Of a stretch of 64,000 nt of DNA, positions 19,323-28,905 are shown piece by piece. Positions within the stretch are counted from its first letter, which is position 1; every line of letters starts with the position of its first letter. Position numbers and translations under genes: made by a program. The notes beneath the pieces were generated by a model. It ran no database searches. It saw only the letters and a list, made by a program, of their open reading frames with translations, and was not told where the DNA came from. The stretch lies in contig NZ_BMII01000014.1 in assembly GCF_014641855.1 (NCBI RefSeq), positions 1 through 64,000 of the forward strand, written 5' to 3'. Source of the DNA: Shewanella inventionis. GTDB lineage: Bacteria; Pseudomonadota; Gammaproteobacteria; Enterobacterales; Shewanellaceae.

Positions 19323-19629
19323 ACGAAAACATCCATAAAAGAGTGAAAAATAAGGGTTAAGATAACAGAATATCACTGTATTTGCAGTGATTATGCACCT
19401 TGATTTAATGAAGCTCAATGGATTGTTATCGGGAATTAATCCAGCCAATCAAAAGTCATGTACGTCTGTAAAATAATGGGTGTTTTATCGACAAAAACAA
19501 CTCCTGATGAATCTATAAAATGAAGCAATAATCGCAATTTTATAGTCCATCAAGATTGCGTTAACCGTACTCTGATCTTTGTGTTTTACTCACGCTAACA
19601 GGTTTTACCACTTACAGAGGAAGATAAGG

Positions 19630-20127
19630 TTATCCTAGATTGTACAACGCCACTTTATTGGTTTGTTTTACCTCTTCCATCACCACATAAGTACGAGTAT
19701 CTGACACTGAAGGTAATTTCAGTAGGGTTTCACCTAATAAACGGCGATATGCAGACATATCTGACACTCTAGTCTTCAATAAGTAGTCGAAATCACCAGA
19801 GACCAAATGACATTCTTGAATATCATCAAGCAGTTGTACCGCTCGATTAAAGCGATCAAATATGTCGGGTGTGTCGCGATTTAAGGTGATTTCTACAAAG
19901 ACAAGTAATGATGCACCTAAATAATGAGGGTTAACGAGTGCAGTATAGCCATTTATAAACCCTTGTTTTTCTAAGCGTTTAACTCTTTCCAGACAAGGTG
20001 TCGGGCTCAAACCAACTCTTTTAGACAGTTCTACATTAGAGATGCGCCCGTCAATTTGTAGTTCGTGGAGGATGTTGCGATCAATACGGTCTAAATCTTT
20101 AATTGAAACGTTTTTATTACTTGCCAT
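19630..20127 (-). CDS. lrp: leucine-responsive regulatory protein Lrp
   Basis: A 165-residue Lrp/AsnC global regulator. The N-terminal HTH (NILHELQIDGRISNVELSKR VGLSPTPC, split at the gap) and the RAM ligand domain are intact, with the usual YVVMEEVKQTN end. It is divergent from ald, a typical Lrp target. The 178-base gap probably contains the shared control region. Confidence 0.93.
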   Translation of the reverse strand: MASNKNVSIKDLDRIDRNILHELQIDGRISNVELSKRVGLSPTPCLERVKRLEKQGFINGYTALVNPHYLGASLLVFVEITLNRDTPDIFDRFNRAVQLLDDIQECHLVSGDFDYLLKTRVSDMSAYRRLLGETLLKLPSVSDTRTYVVMEEVKQTNKVALYNLG

Positions 20128-20265
20128 ATATTTAACCTTGTTTTGTCCCTAAAACAATATTTAAACCTTTTTAAAGGAAATCTTCAGCAGCATAATCTGC
20201 TTAACCAGCACTATACTAGAGTTCCCTGAAATAAGCACGTTCAGGTCACAATTAATAACAACTAT

Positions 20266-20282
20266 ACCCACTAAAAGTGGGT
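20266..20282 (+). promoter_or_regulatory. leader hairpin just upstream of ald
   Basis: ACCCACT-AAA-AGTGGGT followed by TTTAT, ending 24 bases before the ald ATG. It has the shape of a weak intrinsic terminator and may attenuate ald or shield the ribosome site. Confidence 0.4.
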
Positions 20283-20305
20283 TTTATGCAAATTGAGGCT
20301 CAAAA

Positions 20306-21421
20306 ATGATTATTGGTGTACCAACAGAAATCAAAAACCACGAATACCGTGTTGGCATGGTTCCTTCCAGCGTGCGCGAATTGACCATCAAAGGTCATGA
20401 GGTTTTTGTGCAGTCTGATGCAGGTGTCGGTATCGGGTTTACTGATCAAGATTATATTGATGCTGGTGCTTCAATTTTAGCAACTGCTGCAGAGGTTTTT
20501 GCTAAAGCTGAAATGATTGTAAAAGTAAAAGAGCCGTTAGCTGTTGAACGCGCTATGTTGCGTAAAGATCAAATTTTATTCACCTATTTACACCTTGCGC
20601 CAGATTTAGCGCAAACCAATGACTTAATCGCCAGTGGTGCTGTGTGTATCGCTTACGAAACAGTCACTGATGACCGTGGTGGTTTACCACTACTTGCACC
20701 TATGTCTGAAGTTGCGGGCCGTATGTCTATTCAAGCCGGTGCGCGTGCACTTGAGAAATCACTTGGCGGACGCGGTATGTTATTAGGCGGCGTACCAGGA
20801 GTTGAACCGGCTAAAGTTGTTATTATTGGCGGCGGTATGGTAGGTACAAATGCAGCGCAAATGGCTGTCGGTATGGGTGCTGATGTGGTTGTGTTAGACC
20901 GTAGCATTGATGCATTACGTCGTTTAAATGTGCAATTTGGCTCAGCGGTTAAGGCTATTTACTCTACGGCTGATGCCATTGAGCGCCACGTGCTAGAAGC
21001 GGATTTAGTGATTGGTGGTGTGTTAGTACCGGGTGCAGCGGCGCCTAAACTCATTACTAAAGACATGGTTAAGCGTATGAAGCCTGGCAGTGCCATTGTG
21101 GATGTGGCAATCGACCAAGGCGGCTGTGTTGAAACGTCACACGCTACCACTCACCAAGACCCAACATATATTGTTGATGACGTAGTACATTACTGTGTTG
21201 CTAACATGCCTGGTGCTGTTGCTCGTACTTCTACGTTTGCACTAAACAATGCAACATTACCTTACATCATTAAGTTAGCTAATCAGGGTTACAAACAAGC
21301 TTTATTAAATGACAAGCATTTATTAAATGGCTTAAACGTTATCCATGGCAAATTGGTATGCAAAGAAGTCGCTGAAGCATTGAGCCTTGAATTTACTGAT
21401 CCAAAAAGCATGCTTAACTAA
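20306..21421 (+). CDS. ald: alanine dehydrogenase
   Basis: A 371-residue NAD+-dependent enzyme that interconverts L-alanine and pyruvate plus ammonia. The N-terminus MIIGVPTEIKNHEYRVGMVP and the Rossmann fingerprint VVIIGGGMVGTNAAQMAVGM are diagnostic; the substrate Lys and His lie in IVKVKEP and YLHLAPD. Divergent from lrp, so Lrp control is likely. A strong terminator follows. Confidence 0.97.
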   Translation: MIIGVPTEIKNHEYRVGMVPSSVRELTIKGHEVFVQSDAGVGIGFTDQDYIDAGASILATAAEVFAKAEMIVKVKEPLAVERAMLRKDQILFTYLHLAPDLAQTNDLIASGAVCIAYETVTDDRGGLPLLAPMSEVAGRMSIQAGARALEKSLGGRGMLLGGVPGVEPAKVVIIGGGMVGTNAAQMAVGMGADVVVLDRSIDALRRLNVQFGSAVKAIYSTADAIERHVLEADLVIGGVLVPGAAAPKLITKDMVKRMKPGSAIVDVAIDQGGCVETSHATTHQDPTYIVDDVVHYCVANMPGAVARTSTFALNNATLPYIIKLANQGYKQALLNDKHLLNGLNVIHGKLVCKEVAEALSLEFTDPKSMLN

Positions 21422-21450
21422 TCGCTGTTGAAATAGTAAGTTTGTTTAAT

Positions 21451-21479
21451 AAAAATGCCGCATTAGATGCGGCATTTTT
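21451..21479. terminator. bidirectional terminator between ald and the EAL gene
   Basis: AAAAATGCCGCAT-TAG-ATGCGGCATTTTT, a perfect 13-bp stem with A and T tracts on the two sides, serving both convergent genes. Confidence 0.88.
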
Positions 21480-21498
21480 CTGTATCAACATAATAGGG

Positions 21499-23757
21499 TT
21501 AATTTAGTTTTGCTTGCTTGGCTAAGAGATCAACAAAGACATCTGCTGCCATAGGCTTATAGAAGAAGTAGCCCTGCACAGCTTCAATATCTTGCTGTTT
21601 TATAAAGTCCAATTCATATTGAGTTTCAACTCCTTCAGCTACAATCGATAAATCCAAAGCTCTACTCATACTGACAATCGCTTCAATGAGTGCTTCATGC
21701 CTGGCACCCATCGAAATCTTTTGGATAAACGATTTGTCTATTTTAACTTGATCCACAGGAAAATTAGCTAAATAAGACAGTGACGAATACCCAGTACCAA
21801 AATCGTCTACTGAAATCTGTACGCCACGTCGGCGAAGTTCAATAAGCAACTGGCTAATACTATCTTGTTGTTTCATCATTAATGATTCTGTGATTTCTAG
21901 GGTCAGTAGATGATAAGGCAATTGATTTGATTCAAACTCTGTTTGCTTATTATCGAAATACGCTAAAAACCGCTGTTGCAAATCATCGGTCCAAAATTCA
22001 ATGGTCGACACATTGATTGATAAGGGGACTGCAAGTTGTTTATTTTGCAATCGCGTTAACATATTTAAGGCTTCAGTTCTTACCCATTCACCTATTTGCA
22101 CAATAAAGCCAGACTCTTCTGCAATAGGAATAAACTCATCTGGAGAAATAAATTGGCCTTTATATTGCCAACGTAATAACACTTCAGCTTTAACAATTTT
22201 ACCGCTGTTAGGATTGACAATCGGTTGATAATACAAGGCAAATTCATTTCGACTAATGGCTGACTTTACATGCAAATACAGCTCTGCATTACGTTCGGCA
22301 TTCTTTTGTATTTGTTGGTTGAAAAATTGAAAACCATTACGACCACGCGATTTAGCATTATACATTGCTTGGGTAGCACAATTGAGCATCTGCTCCACTT
22401 TATCCGCATCGTCAGGATAACGCGCAATACCGGCACTGAGTGTTAATTTAAGGTGCTGACCTCCCACCGAAAAAGGATTATCGAGCACAGCAATAACATC
22501 GTTAACCATGTCGACTAATGACTCTGTTGTCATCTGGCCAGGTACGACTAAGGCAAACTCATCGGCGGCAATACGAGACAGCAACACATTTTCAGGGATT
22601 GTACTGGATAAACGTTTAGCAACCAGCTTTAACACTAAATCACCCTTATCATGACCTAAAGTATCGTTAATTTGTTTAAAGTGGTCTATATCTAACAAAA
22701 TCAAATTAAACGCCTGCTCGACTTCATGATGAATGTCTTTTGCATCGACTAGGCTTTGAAGACTATGAAACAAATATTTACGGTTAGCTAAGCCCGTGAG
22801 TTGATCATAGTTTGTTTGAAAATGTATGGTGTTCTCTGCGGTTTTTCTAGAAGATATATCATTGATTAACCATGCAAAACAATTTTGTTGGGTGAAAGAA
22901 TCACGGATAACAGCAACCGTTAACGATATATCAATAATATCATTGTCGGTTCTTAAGCCTCGTAATTCACCTTGCCAGGCATGACCTCGAGATAAATGCT
23001 CAAATAAATCGTCAACCACCTCTTTAGGTGAGTGGCTTAAAAAGCGCTGAACATCAAATAACTTAAGATTGGCATAATAAGTCGACGTTAACGCCCTAAA
23101 TATAGGGTTGGCCAGTATGACCGAATTATCTTCACTGGTTATCACCAACGCTATAGGTAAACTATTGAAAATTTTACTGCTTAATCGCTGAACGTGCATT
23201 CCCCGACTACGTTCTATCGCTAAACTTGCTAGCCTAGCGGCTTCTTGGATTAAGATTAAATCTTGCTCTGTAGGGGATTTTATCGTGTCGTAATACATGG
23301 CGAAAGTGCCTAACACCTTACCATCACTGTCTTTAATCGGCTCTGACCAACATGCCTTCAACCCAGACTTAATAGGGATTTCTTTATATGCTTGCCAGTT
23401 AGGGTGACTGTCGATATCTTCAACAATAACGCGTTGGCACAAAAAAGCCGCCGCACCACAGGAGCCAACTTCTGGACCAATTTCAACTCCATTTATTACC
23501 TTGTTATAGGCATCTGGCAAATTAGGCGCGGCACCTGCAATAAGGCGTTTACCATCATCACTGAGTAATAAAACCGAGGCTCGAGTACCAATTTTTTGTG
23601 CTTCGATTAGCAACACTAACGCATTGAGCATTTCGCCTAACGGCAGACCTTGCAGCACCATGTTCAAAATAGTGCTGTAACGCTCCAGCCGAGAATCGTG
23701 ATAGATATCTTGCGGGGATTTTTGCGATGGATTGTCGATATTCGGTCCTATATCCAT
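21499..23757 (-). CDS. GAF-PAS-GGDEF-EAL cyclic-di-GMP protein
   Basis: A soluble protein of about 752 residues. A GAF domain (about 25-190, with GSCGAAAF), a PAS domain (about 200-315), a GGDEF domain (about 320-480) and an EAL domain (about 490-745) follow in order. The GGDEF motif is degenerate (SRIAADEFAL, i.e. AADEF), so cyclase activity is unlikely. The EAL domain has EVLLRW and DFGTGYSSLSYL, and is probably an active phosphodiesterase. I chose the ATG at 23757 because GGAG precedes it; an in-frame TTG start at 23838 is possible but has no ribosome site. No partner gene is adjacent. Confidence 0.88.
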   Translation of the reverse strand: MDIGPNIDNPSQKSPQDIYHDSRLERYSTILNMVLQGLPLGEMLNALVLLIEAQKIGTRASVLLLSDDGKRLIAGAAPNLPDAYNKVINGVEIGPEVGSCGAAAFLCQRVIVEDIDSHPNWQAYKEIPIKSGLKACWSEPIKDSDGKVLGTFAMYYDTIKSPTEQDLILIQEAARLASLAIERSRGMHVQRLSSKIFNSLPIALVITSEDNSVILANPIFRALTSTYYANLKLFDVQRFLSHSPKEVVDDLFEHLSRGHAWQGELRGLRTDNDIIDISLTVAVIRDSFTQQNCFAWLINDISSRKTAENTIHFQTNYDQLTGLANRKYLFHSLQSLVDAKDIHHEVEQAFNLILLDIDHFKQINDTLGHDKGDLVLKLVAKRLSSTIPENVLLSRIAADEFALVVPGQMTTESLVDMVNDVIAVLDNPFSVGGQHLKLTLSAGIARYPDDADKVEQMLNCATQAMYNAKSRGRNGFQFFNQQIQKNAERNAELYLHVKSAISRNEFALYYQPIVNPNSGKIVKAEVLLRWQYKGQFISPDEFIPIAEESGFIVQIGEWVRTEALNMLTRLQNKQLAVPLSINVSTIEFWTDDLQQRFLAYFDNKQTEFESNQLPYHLLTLEITESLMMKQQDSISQLLIELRRRGVQISVDDFGTGYSSLSYLANFPVDQVKIDKSFIQKISMGARHEALIEAIVSMSRALDLSIVAEGVETQYELDFIKQQDIEAVQGYFFYKPMAADVFVDLLAKQAKLN

Positions 23758-23901
23758 GATGCTCCGTAATGATGTGAACTGGTTCACACAACAACAAACT
23801 ATGTTAACAAGATTATGCATTTGTTGCGCGTTTATCAATGCTAAATTTGTATTTAATTTGCTAACGCTCTATAAAATCTAAATAATATTGTACAAATAAA
23901 A

Positions 23902-23927
23902 AAACAGCGCCTTAATAGGCACTGTTT
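23902..23927 (-). terminator. terminator of RsmB-like gene
   Basis: AAACAG.GCC/GGC.CTGTTT stem (one mismatch) followed on the minus strand by a T run; 70 bases after the stop at 23998. Confidence 0.65.
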
Positions 23928-23997
23928 AACATGAGTAAATATTTAAACATAGGTTATCGGGGTCAAATCTTAATTGGATATTTAACACCGCAAAGGA

Positions 23998-25212
23998 CTA
24001 TTCAGCAATCCGCTCCATTTTGGCAAGATAAAAACCGTCGAATCCACGTTCAGCAACTAAAATATTCTCATCTTCCAGTAGTTTGAACTGCGGGTTTTCA
24101 GCTAAAAAAGCATCCACTTGATGGCGGTTTTCTTCTGGCATAATTGAACAGGTCGCGTAAATCAACATCCCGCCCACTTTGACCATACGGCTGTAGCTTT
24201 GCAAAATATGTTTTTGCAATTCAATCAACACAGGTAAGCGATCTGGAGTATCTCGCCATTTTGAGTCTGGATTACGCTTTAACACACCTAAGCCTGAACA
24301 AGGCACATCGAGCAATACTCTATCTGCCGTGAGCTTTAATCGTTTAATGGTTTTTGAACTGGCAATAATACGGGTTTCAACGTTATGCGCACCCGCACGT
24401 TTTGCACGCGCTTTTAGGTTGTCGAGTTTCCATTGCTCAACATCCATGGCCAACAAACGCCCTTTACCTTGCATTTGTGCTGCAATATGTAGCGTTTTAC
24501 CACCCGCGCCAGCACAGGCATCGACCACGCGCATGCCAGGTTTTGCACCAACTGCGTCAGCCACTAATTGCGAGCCTGCATCTTGTTGTTCAAACCAACC
24601 ATCTTTAAACGCATCGGTACGAAATAATGCAGAATCTGAGGTCACTTCAACCGCAGTGCTTACATCAGGCAATGCAACGGCGGTTACCCCTTCTTTTTGT
24701 AATCGTGCAATCAGCTTATCGCGATCGCACTTTAGCTCATTAACTCGAAGGTAACGCTTAGGTTGCTCAGCTAATGCGGCGCGCTCTGCCGGCCATTTTT
24801 CGCCTAACTGGGTTTGGCCTAACTCGTTAAGCCATTCTGGGCAGCCATCCCATAACACAGGATCGGCTTTTGCTTTTTCAAGGTTGGCATCAAATGATGC
24901 TTGTTCAATTTTTAGGGAGTACTGCATTTTGGGCAAATCAAGGCCATGAAATACATGCCAGCCATTAAGCAGCTTTGATCCTTGACGGTCAAACTCATCT
25001 GGGGTGATATCAACTAAAAAACAATACAAATTAAGTCGACGTAAGATATCGCCAGTAACTTGGGTGATCCGCGCTTGTTCTGATGGGTTAAGTGATAAAC
25101 CGGAAAAGTGCTCTGAATAAGCTCGGTCTAATGGTTTTCCTCGAGTTAACACCATCGTCAGTACGTTTAATACTAATTCAGATGAACTGCCAGACAGCGG
25201 ATAAGTTAACAT
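23998..25212 (-). CDS. RsmB/NOP-family RNA cytosine-5 methyltransferase
   Basis: A 404-residue protein with an N-terminal NusB-like helical region and a C-terminal SAM-dependent domain. SAM-binding motif I is VVDACAGAGGKTLH. Both cysteines of this family are present: the motif IV Cys in LLDVPCSGLGVLKRNPDSKW and the catalytic motif VI Cys in YATCSIMPEEN. It resembles RsmB (m5C967 of 16S rRNA) but is shorter and diverged; the RNA target is not known. The start at 25212 has GAG upstream; an in-frame ATG at 25224 does not. Confidence 0.85.
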   Translation of the reverse strand: MLTYPLSGSSSELVLNVLTMVLTRGKPLDRAYSEHFSGLSLNPSEQARITQVTGDILRRLNLYCFLVDITPDEFDRQGSKLLNGWHVFHGLDLPKMQYSLKIEQASFDANLEKAKADPVLWDGCPEWLNELGQTQLGEKWPAERAALAEQPKRYLRVNELKCDRDKLIARLQKEGVTAVALPDVSTAVEVTSDSALFRTDAFKDGWFEQQDAGSQLVADAVGAKPGMRVVDACAGAGGKTLHIAAQMQGKGRLLAMDVEQWKLDNLKARAKRAGAHNVETRIIASSKTIKRLKLTADRVLLDVPCSGLGVLKRNPDSKWRDTPDRLPVLIELQKHILQSYSRMVKVGGMLIYATCSIMPEENRHQVDAFLAENPQFKLLEDENILVAERGFDGFYLAKMERIAE

Positions 25213-25288
25213 GGGCTCTCTCATAAAATAACAATCAGTGTAAAAACGTGCCGATCATAGGGATTAAGGGCGCTGATAGCAAGAAAAA

Positions 25289-25304
25289 GCGACCCGAAGG
25301 TCGC
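25289..25304 (-). terminator. terminator of sugar porter gene
   Basis: GCGACC-CGAA-GGTCGC with TTTTTCTT following on the minus strand; 34 bases past the stop at 25338. Confidence 0.82.
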
Positions 25305-25337
25305 TTAGTGTGTGTGCCTGTAAACGGGTATCACAAT

Positions 25338-26606
25338 TTACATTTTTGACCCTTTAGCGCCATAGAACAAAATAAAGCCATAACACACTACGGGTAATAT
25401 AAAGGCAAGTTGTAAGCCCATGCTATCTGCCATAACACCTTGTAACAATGGCACAATCGCGCCGCCCACAATTGCTAGACATAAAATACCGCTACCCTGT
25501 GAGGTGTGAGGGCCTAAATCTCTCAGTGCTAAGCTAAAAATAGTGGGGAACATAATTGAGTTAAACAAGCCAACGGCCAAAATAGACCACATAGCAATAG
25601 CGCCACTGCTGTTCATTGCAATCAAAACTAATACCGCAGCCATTAAAGCATTGAACGCTAACATGGTGCCAGCAGGAATTTTTTGCATGACAGCAGAACC
25701 AATAAAGCGACCGACCATCGCCCCGCCCCAATAATAAGTAATGTATTTAGCGGCATCTGACTCTTGTAATCCAGCAATATGCTCTTCACCTAAAAAGTTA
25801 ACTAAAAAGCTGCCGATAGACACTTCTGCGCCTACATACACAAAGATACCCACTGCACCTAATACCAAGTGAATACTTTGCCACGCACTGGTTTTACCGT
25901 TATGGGTAACAACACCATCGCTGTCTGACGATTCATTATGTTCAGCAATGGTGGGTAAGTTTAGTTTGGCAAAAATTAATGCTAAAAGCCCTAACATACC
26001 GGCCAAAATTAGGTATGGCAATTTAACCACTTCAGCCTCGGCTTGAGCATGGCTTAGGCCTTCAACTGCGCCAGTGGCTACAGATAAAATCAACACAGCA
26101 CCAAAATATGGTGCAACCGTGGTGCCTAATGCATTAAAAGCCTGAGTTAAATTTAAGCGGCTCGATGCTGTTTCAACGCTGCCTAACGCATTTACATAGG
26201 GATTGGCAGCAACTTGTAAAATAGTGATACCAGATGCCAAAACAAATAATGCGCCCAAAAATAAGCCATAGGTTGCAAAGGCTGCTGCGGGGTAAAACAA
26301 TAAACAGCCTAAACAGGCAATTAACAACCCACATACTATGCCTTTTTGATACCCCATCTTTTTAACCAATTTACCTGCAGGTAGTGACACCAAAAAGTAA
26401 GCGCCAAAAAAGCAAAATTGGATCAACATGGCTTCAGTGTAATTTAGCGAAAACACGGCCTTTAAATGTGGTATTAAAATGTCGTTTAAGCAGGTGATAA
26501 ACCCCCACATAAAAAACAATGACGTTAAAGACACCAGAGCAAAACGATAATTACCGTTACCTCCGTCTGTTGCCGTGTGTTGTGTACTTTGCATTGTTGA
26601 AGCCAT
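25338..26606 (-). CDS. gluP: FHS-family sugar:proton symporter (GluP/FucP type)
   Basis: A 422-residue inner-membrane major-facilitator porter with 12 predicted helices. [20 protein letters not shown] at helix 1, [20 protein letters not shown] and [10 protein letters not shown] are hallmarks of the glucose/galactose/fucose porters. In this locus it most likely imports the glucose released by the exported glucosidases. It lies downstream of the GH13 glucosidase on the same strand but is separated from it by a terminator. NagP-like specificity for aminosugars cannot be excluded. Confidence 0.8.
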   Translation of the reverse strand: MASTMQSTQHTATDGGNGNYRFALVSLTSLFFMWGFITCLNDILIPHLKAVFSLNYTEAMLIQFCFFGAYFLVSLPAGKLVKKMGYQKGIVCGLLIACLGCLLFYPAAAFATYGLFLGALFVLASGITILQVAANPYVNALGSVETASSRLNLTQAFNALGTTVAPYFGAVLILSVATGAVEGLSHAQAEAEVVKLPYLILAGMLGLLALIFAKLNLPTIAEHNESSDSDGVVTHNGKTSAWQSIHLVLGAVGIFVYVGAEVSIGSFLVNFLGEEHIAGLQESDAAKYITYYWGGAMVGRFIGSAVMQKIPAGTMLAFNALMAAVLVLIAMNSSGAIAMWSILAVGLFNSIMFPTIFSLALRDLGPHTSQGSGILCLAIVGGAIVPLLQGVMADSMGLQLAFILPVVCYGFILFYGAKGSKM

Positions 26607-26735
26607 ATTAGGTCTCTTCTCGTTAGTTATTGTTATATATTTTTCATACTGGCAGTTATCATAAGCACATTGACACTGGCCAATATAACCAAATTTACTC
26701 TCAGTCTAGTCATGTTATAGATCACGGGATAAAAA

Positions 26736-26762
26736 AAGCTGAAACACTCAATGTTTCAGCTT
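26736..26762 (-). terminator. terminator of GH13 alpha-glucosidase gene
   Basis: AAGCTGAAACA/TGTTTCAGCTT stem followed on the minus strand by seven T, directly after the stop at 26770. Confidence 0.85.
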
Positions 26763-26769
26763 GTTAATA

Positions 26770-28404
26770 TTAGCCAACTTTGCCATAAAAACTGGCATAC
26801 CCAGGTAAAATTACCGAGGTAGAACCGCCTTGTGATTCAACATGGCCAGACTCGAGCCCATGCCCTTGCACAATGTCAGTTACGTTTAATTGACCTAAAT
26901 CGAAACGGCATTGTTGTGCTGTAAAGTTAAACAGAACCAACATACGTTGTGCGCCTAATGTTCTAATAAATGCTAATACATTTTGGCCCGCATCGATAAA
27001 ATTGATGTCCCCTTCAATTAACACATCTTGCTGTTTACGCCAGGCTAAAAAATGACGGTAACTGTTTAAAATTGAGTGGCTATCTGCCTCTTGAACATCT
27101 ACTGCGCTGTTGATATGTTCAGGGGCAATGGGCAACCAAGGCTGAGTATGGCTAAAACCCGCATTGTCTGCTGACTGAATCCAAGGCATTGGCGTTCTGC
27201 AACCATCGCGGCCTTTAAACATTGGCCAAAAAGCGATTCCAAATGGATCTTGTAGTTGCTCAAAATCTATTACAGCTTCAGTTAACCCTAACTCTTCACC
27301 TTGATAACTACACACGCTGCCGCGTAATGAAAACAACATCGCGTTGAGCATTTTAATCATGGTCGGGTTAGCTTGCTCTTTACCCCAGCGAGTAGCAACA
27401 CGTTGAACATCATGATTTCCAATAGCCCAACATGGCCAACCATCACCAATGCTGGCTTCTAACTCTTCTACCGTTTGGCGAATATAGGCGGCGCTAAAAT
27501 CATCAGTTAATAACTCAAAGCTATAGGCCATGTGTAAGCGATCATCACCTTGGGTATATTCTGCCATGGTGGCAAGCGAGTCTTCAGACGACACTTCACC
27601 TAATGTTACCGCACCTGGGTAGCGGTTAATCAATGCACGTAACTCTTCAATAAAGCCCACGGTTTGTGGACGAGTATTATTGTAATAGTGATATTGATAC
27701 GCATATGGATTGTCTTCGCTAAAACCACGACCTTGTCGTTGATCTTTCGGTTTAGCTGGGTTATCCCGTAGCTGTTCATCGTGATAACAAAAAGTAATGG
27801 CATCCAGACGAAAACCATCAACGCCTTTTTTAAGCCAAAACTCGACATTATTTAACACAGCTTGACGCACTTGTGGGCAATGAAAGTTTAAGTCAGGCTG
27901 ACTTTTAAGAAAGTTATGTAAATAGTATTGCTGACGGCGAGGTTCCCATTCCCATGCGCAACCACCAAAGATAGCGAGCCAATTGTTTGGGGCGCTGCCA
28001 TCGTCTTTAGGATCGGCCCACACATACCAGTCGGCTTTATCGTTATCACGACTTTGGCGGCTTTGCTCAAACCATGCATGTTGATCTGAGGTATGACTTA
28101 ATACCTGGTCAATCACCACTTTGATATTACGAAGGTGTGCCTGCTCGATTAGCTGCTCAAAATCAGCCATGGTGCCAAACAAAGGATCAATTTCGAGATA
28201 GTCACTAATGTCGTAACCAAAATCTTTCATTGGCGATTTAAAAAACGGCGATATCCAAATGGCATCCACATTTAAGCTCGCAATATAGTCAAGCTTGGCG
28301 ATAATGCCTTGCAAGTCACCCACACCGTCGCCATTAGAATCCATTAAACTGCGAGGATAGACTTGATATATTACCCCACCACGCCACCAGGTTACCTGAC
28401 TCAT
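26770..28404 (-). CDS. alpha-glucosidase, GH13 oligo-1,6-glucosidase/maltase type
   Basis: A 544-residue cytoplasmic enzyme (no signal peptide) that hydrolyses maltose, isomaltose or short maltodextrins. The N-terminus WWRGGVIYQVYPRSLMDSNG is typical of the oligo-1,6-glucosidase/trehalose subfamilies. The catalytic triad is visible as Asp in VDGFRLDAITF, Glu in TLGEVSSED and Asp in IGNHDVQR. Divergent from the TonB receptor gene, with two copies of the ATACGTAT box in the 501-base gap. Preference between alpha-1,4 and alpha-1,6 bonds cannot be decided by eye. Confidence 0.88.
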   Translation of the reverse strand: MSQVTWWRGGVIYQVYPRSLMDSNGDGVGDLQGIIAKLDYIASLNVDAIWISPFFKSPMKDFGYDISDYLEIDPLFGTMADFEQLIEQAHLRNIKVVIDQVLSHTSDQHAWFEQSRQSRDNDKADWYVWADPKDDGSAPNNWLAIFGGCAWEWEPRRQQYYLHNFLKSQPDLNFHCPQVRQAVLNNVEFWLKKGVDGFRLDAITFCYHDEQLRDNPAKPKDQRQGRGFSEDNPYAYQYHYYNNTRPQTVGFIEELRALINRYPGAVTLGEVSSEDSLATMAEYTQGDDRLHMAYSFELLTDDFSAAYIRQTVEELEASIGDGWPCWAIGNHDVQRVATRWGKEQANPTMIKMLNAMLFSLRGSVCSYQGEELGLTEAVIDFEQLQDPFGIAFWPMFKGRDGCRTPMPWIQSADNAGFSHTQPWLPIAPEHINSAVDVQEADSHSILNSYRHFLAWRKQQDVLIEGDINFIDAGQNVLAFIRTLGAQRMLVLFNFTAQQCRFDLGQLNVTDIVQGHGLESGHVESQGGSTSVILPGYASFYGKVG

Positions 28405-28535
28405 TGCTTCCCCTTGAATTAGTTAACCCAATTTCGACCCGAGAGTTAACTTAATGTTGCGTTCGCGTAATAGAACGCTGTTGTTATTTATTGTCTGTGA
28501 GGATACGTGAATAAGGAAATCAGGTTCAATACACC

Positions 28536-28549
28536 TGCATACGTATGCA
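28536..28549. promoter_or_regulatory. MalR-type operator, perfect dyad
   Basis: TGCATACGTATGCA, a perfect 14-bp palindrome of LacI-family type, 132 bases upstream of the alpha-glucosidase gene. It is one of four related boxes in the window. Confidence 0.65.
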
Positions 28550-28684
28550 AAGAAAAACATTTACGCCAAACATAGGAGAAGAACATATTAAGCTCATAAA
28601 ATCATAACGTTAATCAACAATTCAACATTTAAAAAGATGTTTAATAAATGTAATAATCCGTCACAGTTTCATCTTCGCAACCTT

Positions 28685-28698
28685 TGAATACGTATGCA
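28685..28698. promoter_or_regulatory. MalR-type operator before TonB receptor
   Basis: TGAATACGTATGCA, about 208 bases before the receptor ATG. It is identical to the box at 41430. The rest of the 501-base gap (28405-28905) shows no gene. Confidence 0.65.
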
Positions 28699-28905
28699 TA
28701 ATATTGTCGGCAAAAGTGTACTGGGAGTAGTATCGTCACTGTTGTGCAACAATTTGGTCATAACTTCAGCACTTATGCAGTCACTTAAAACAGTAATTAA
28801 GCATGCTGGAGCATAAACACAATAAAGACTGTAACCAAAATTCAAAAGGACACTAACACTCGACCTAAATCAAGTTGTTAAGCGTTCACTAAAGGGGAAA
28901 GATGA

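Noticed and set aside
24329..24754. Long opposite-strand ORFs over the methyltransferase, ftsK, serS and other genes
   Set aside because: They are shadows of well-supported genes, with no recognisable product.
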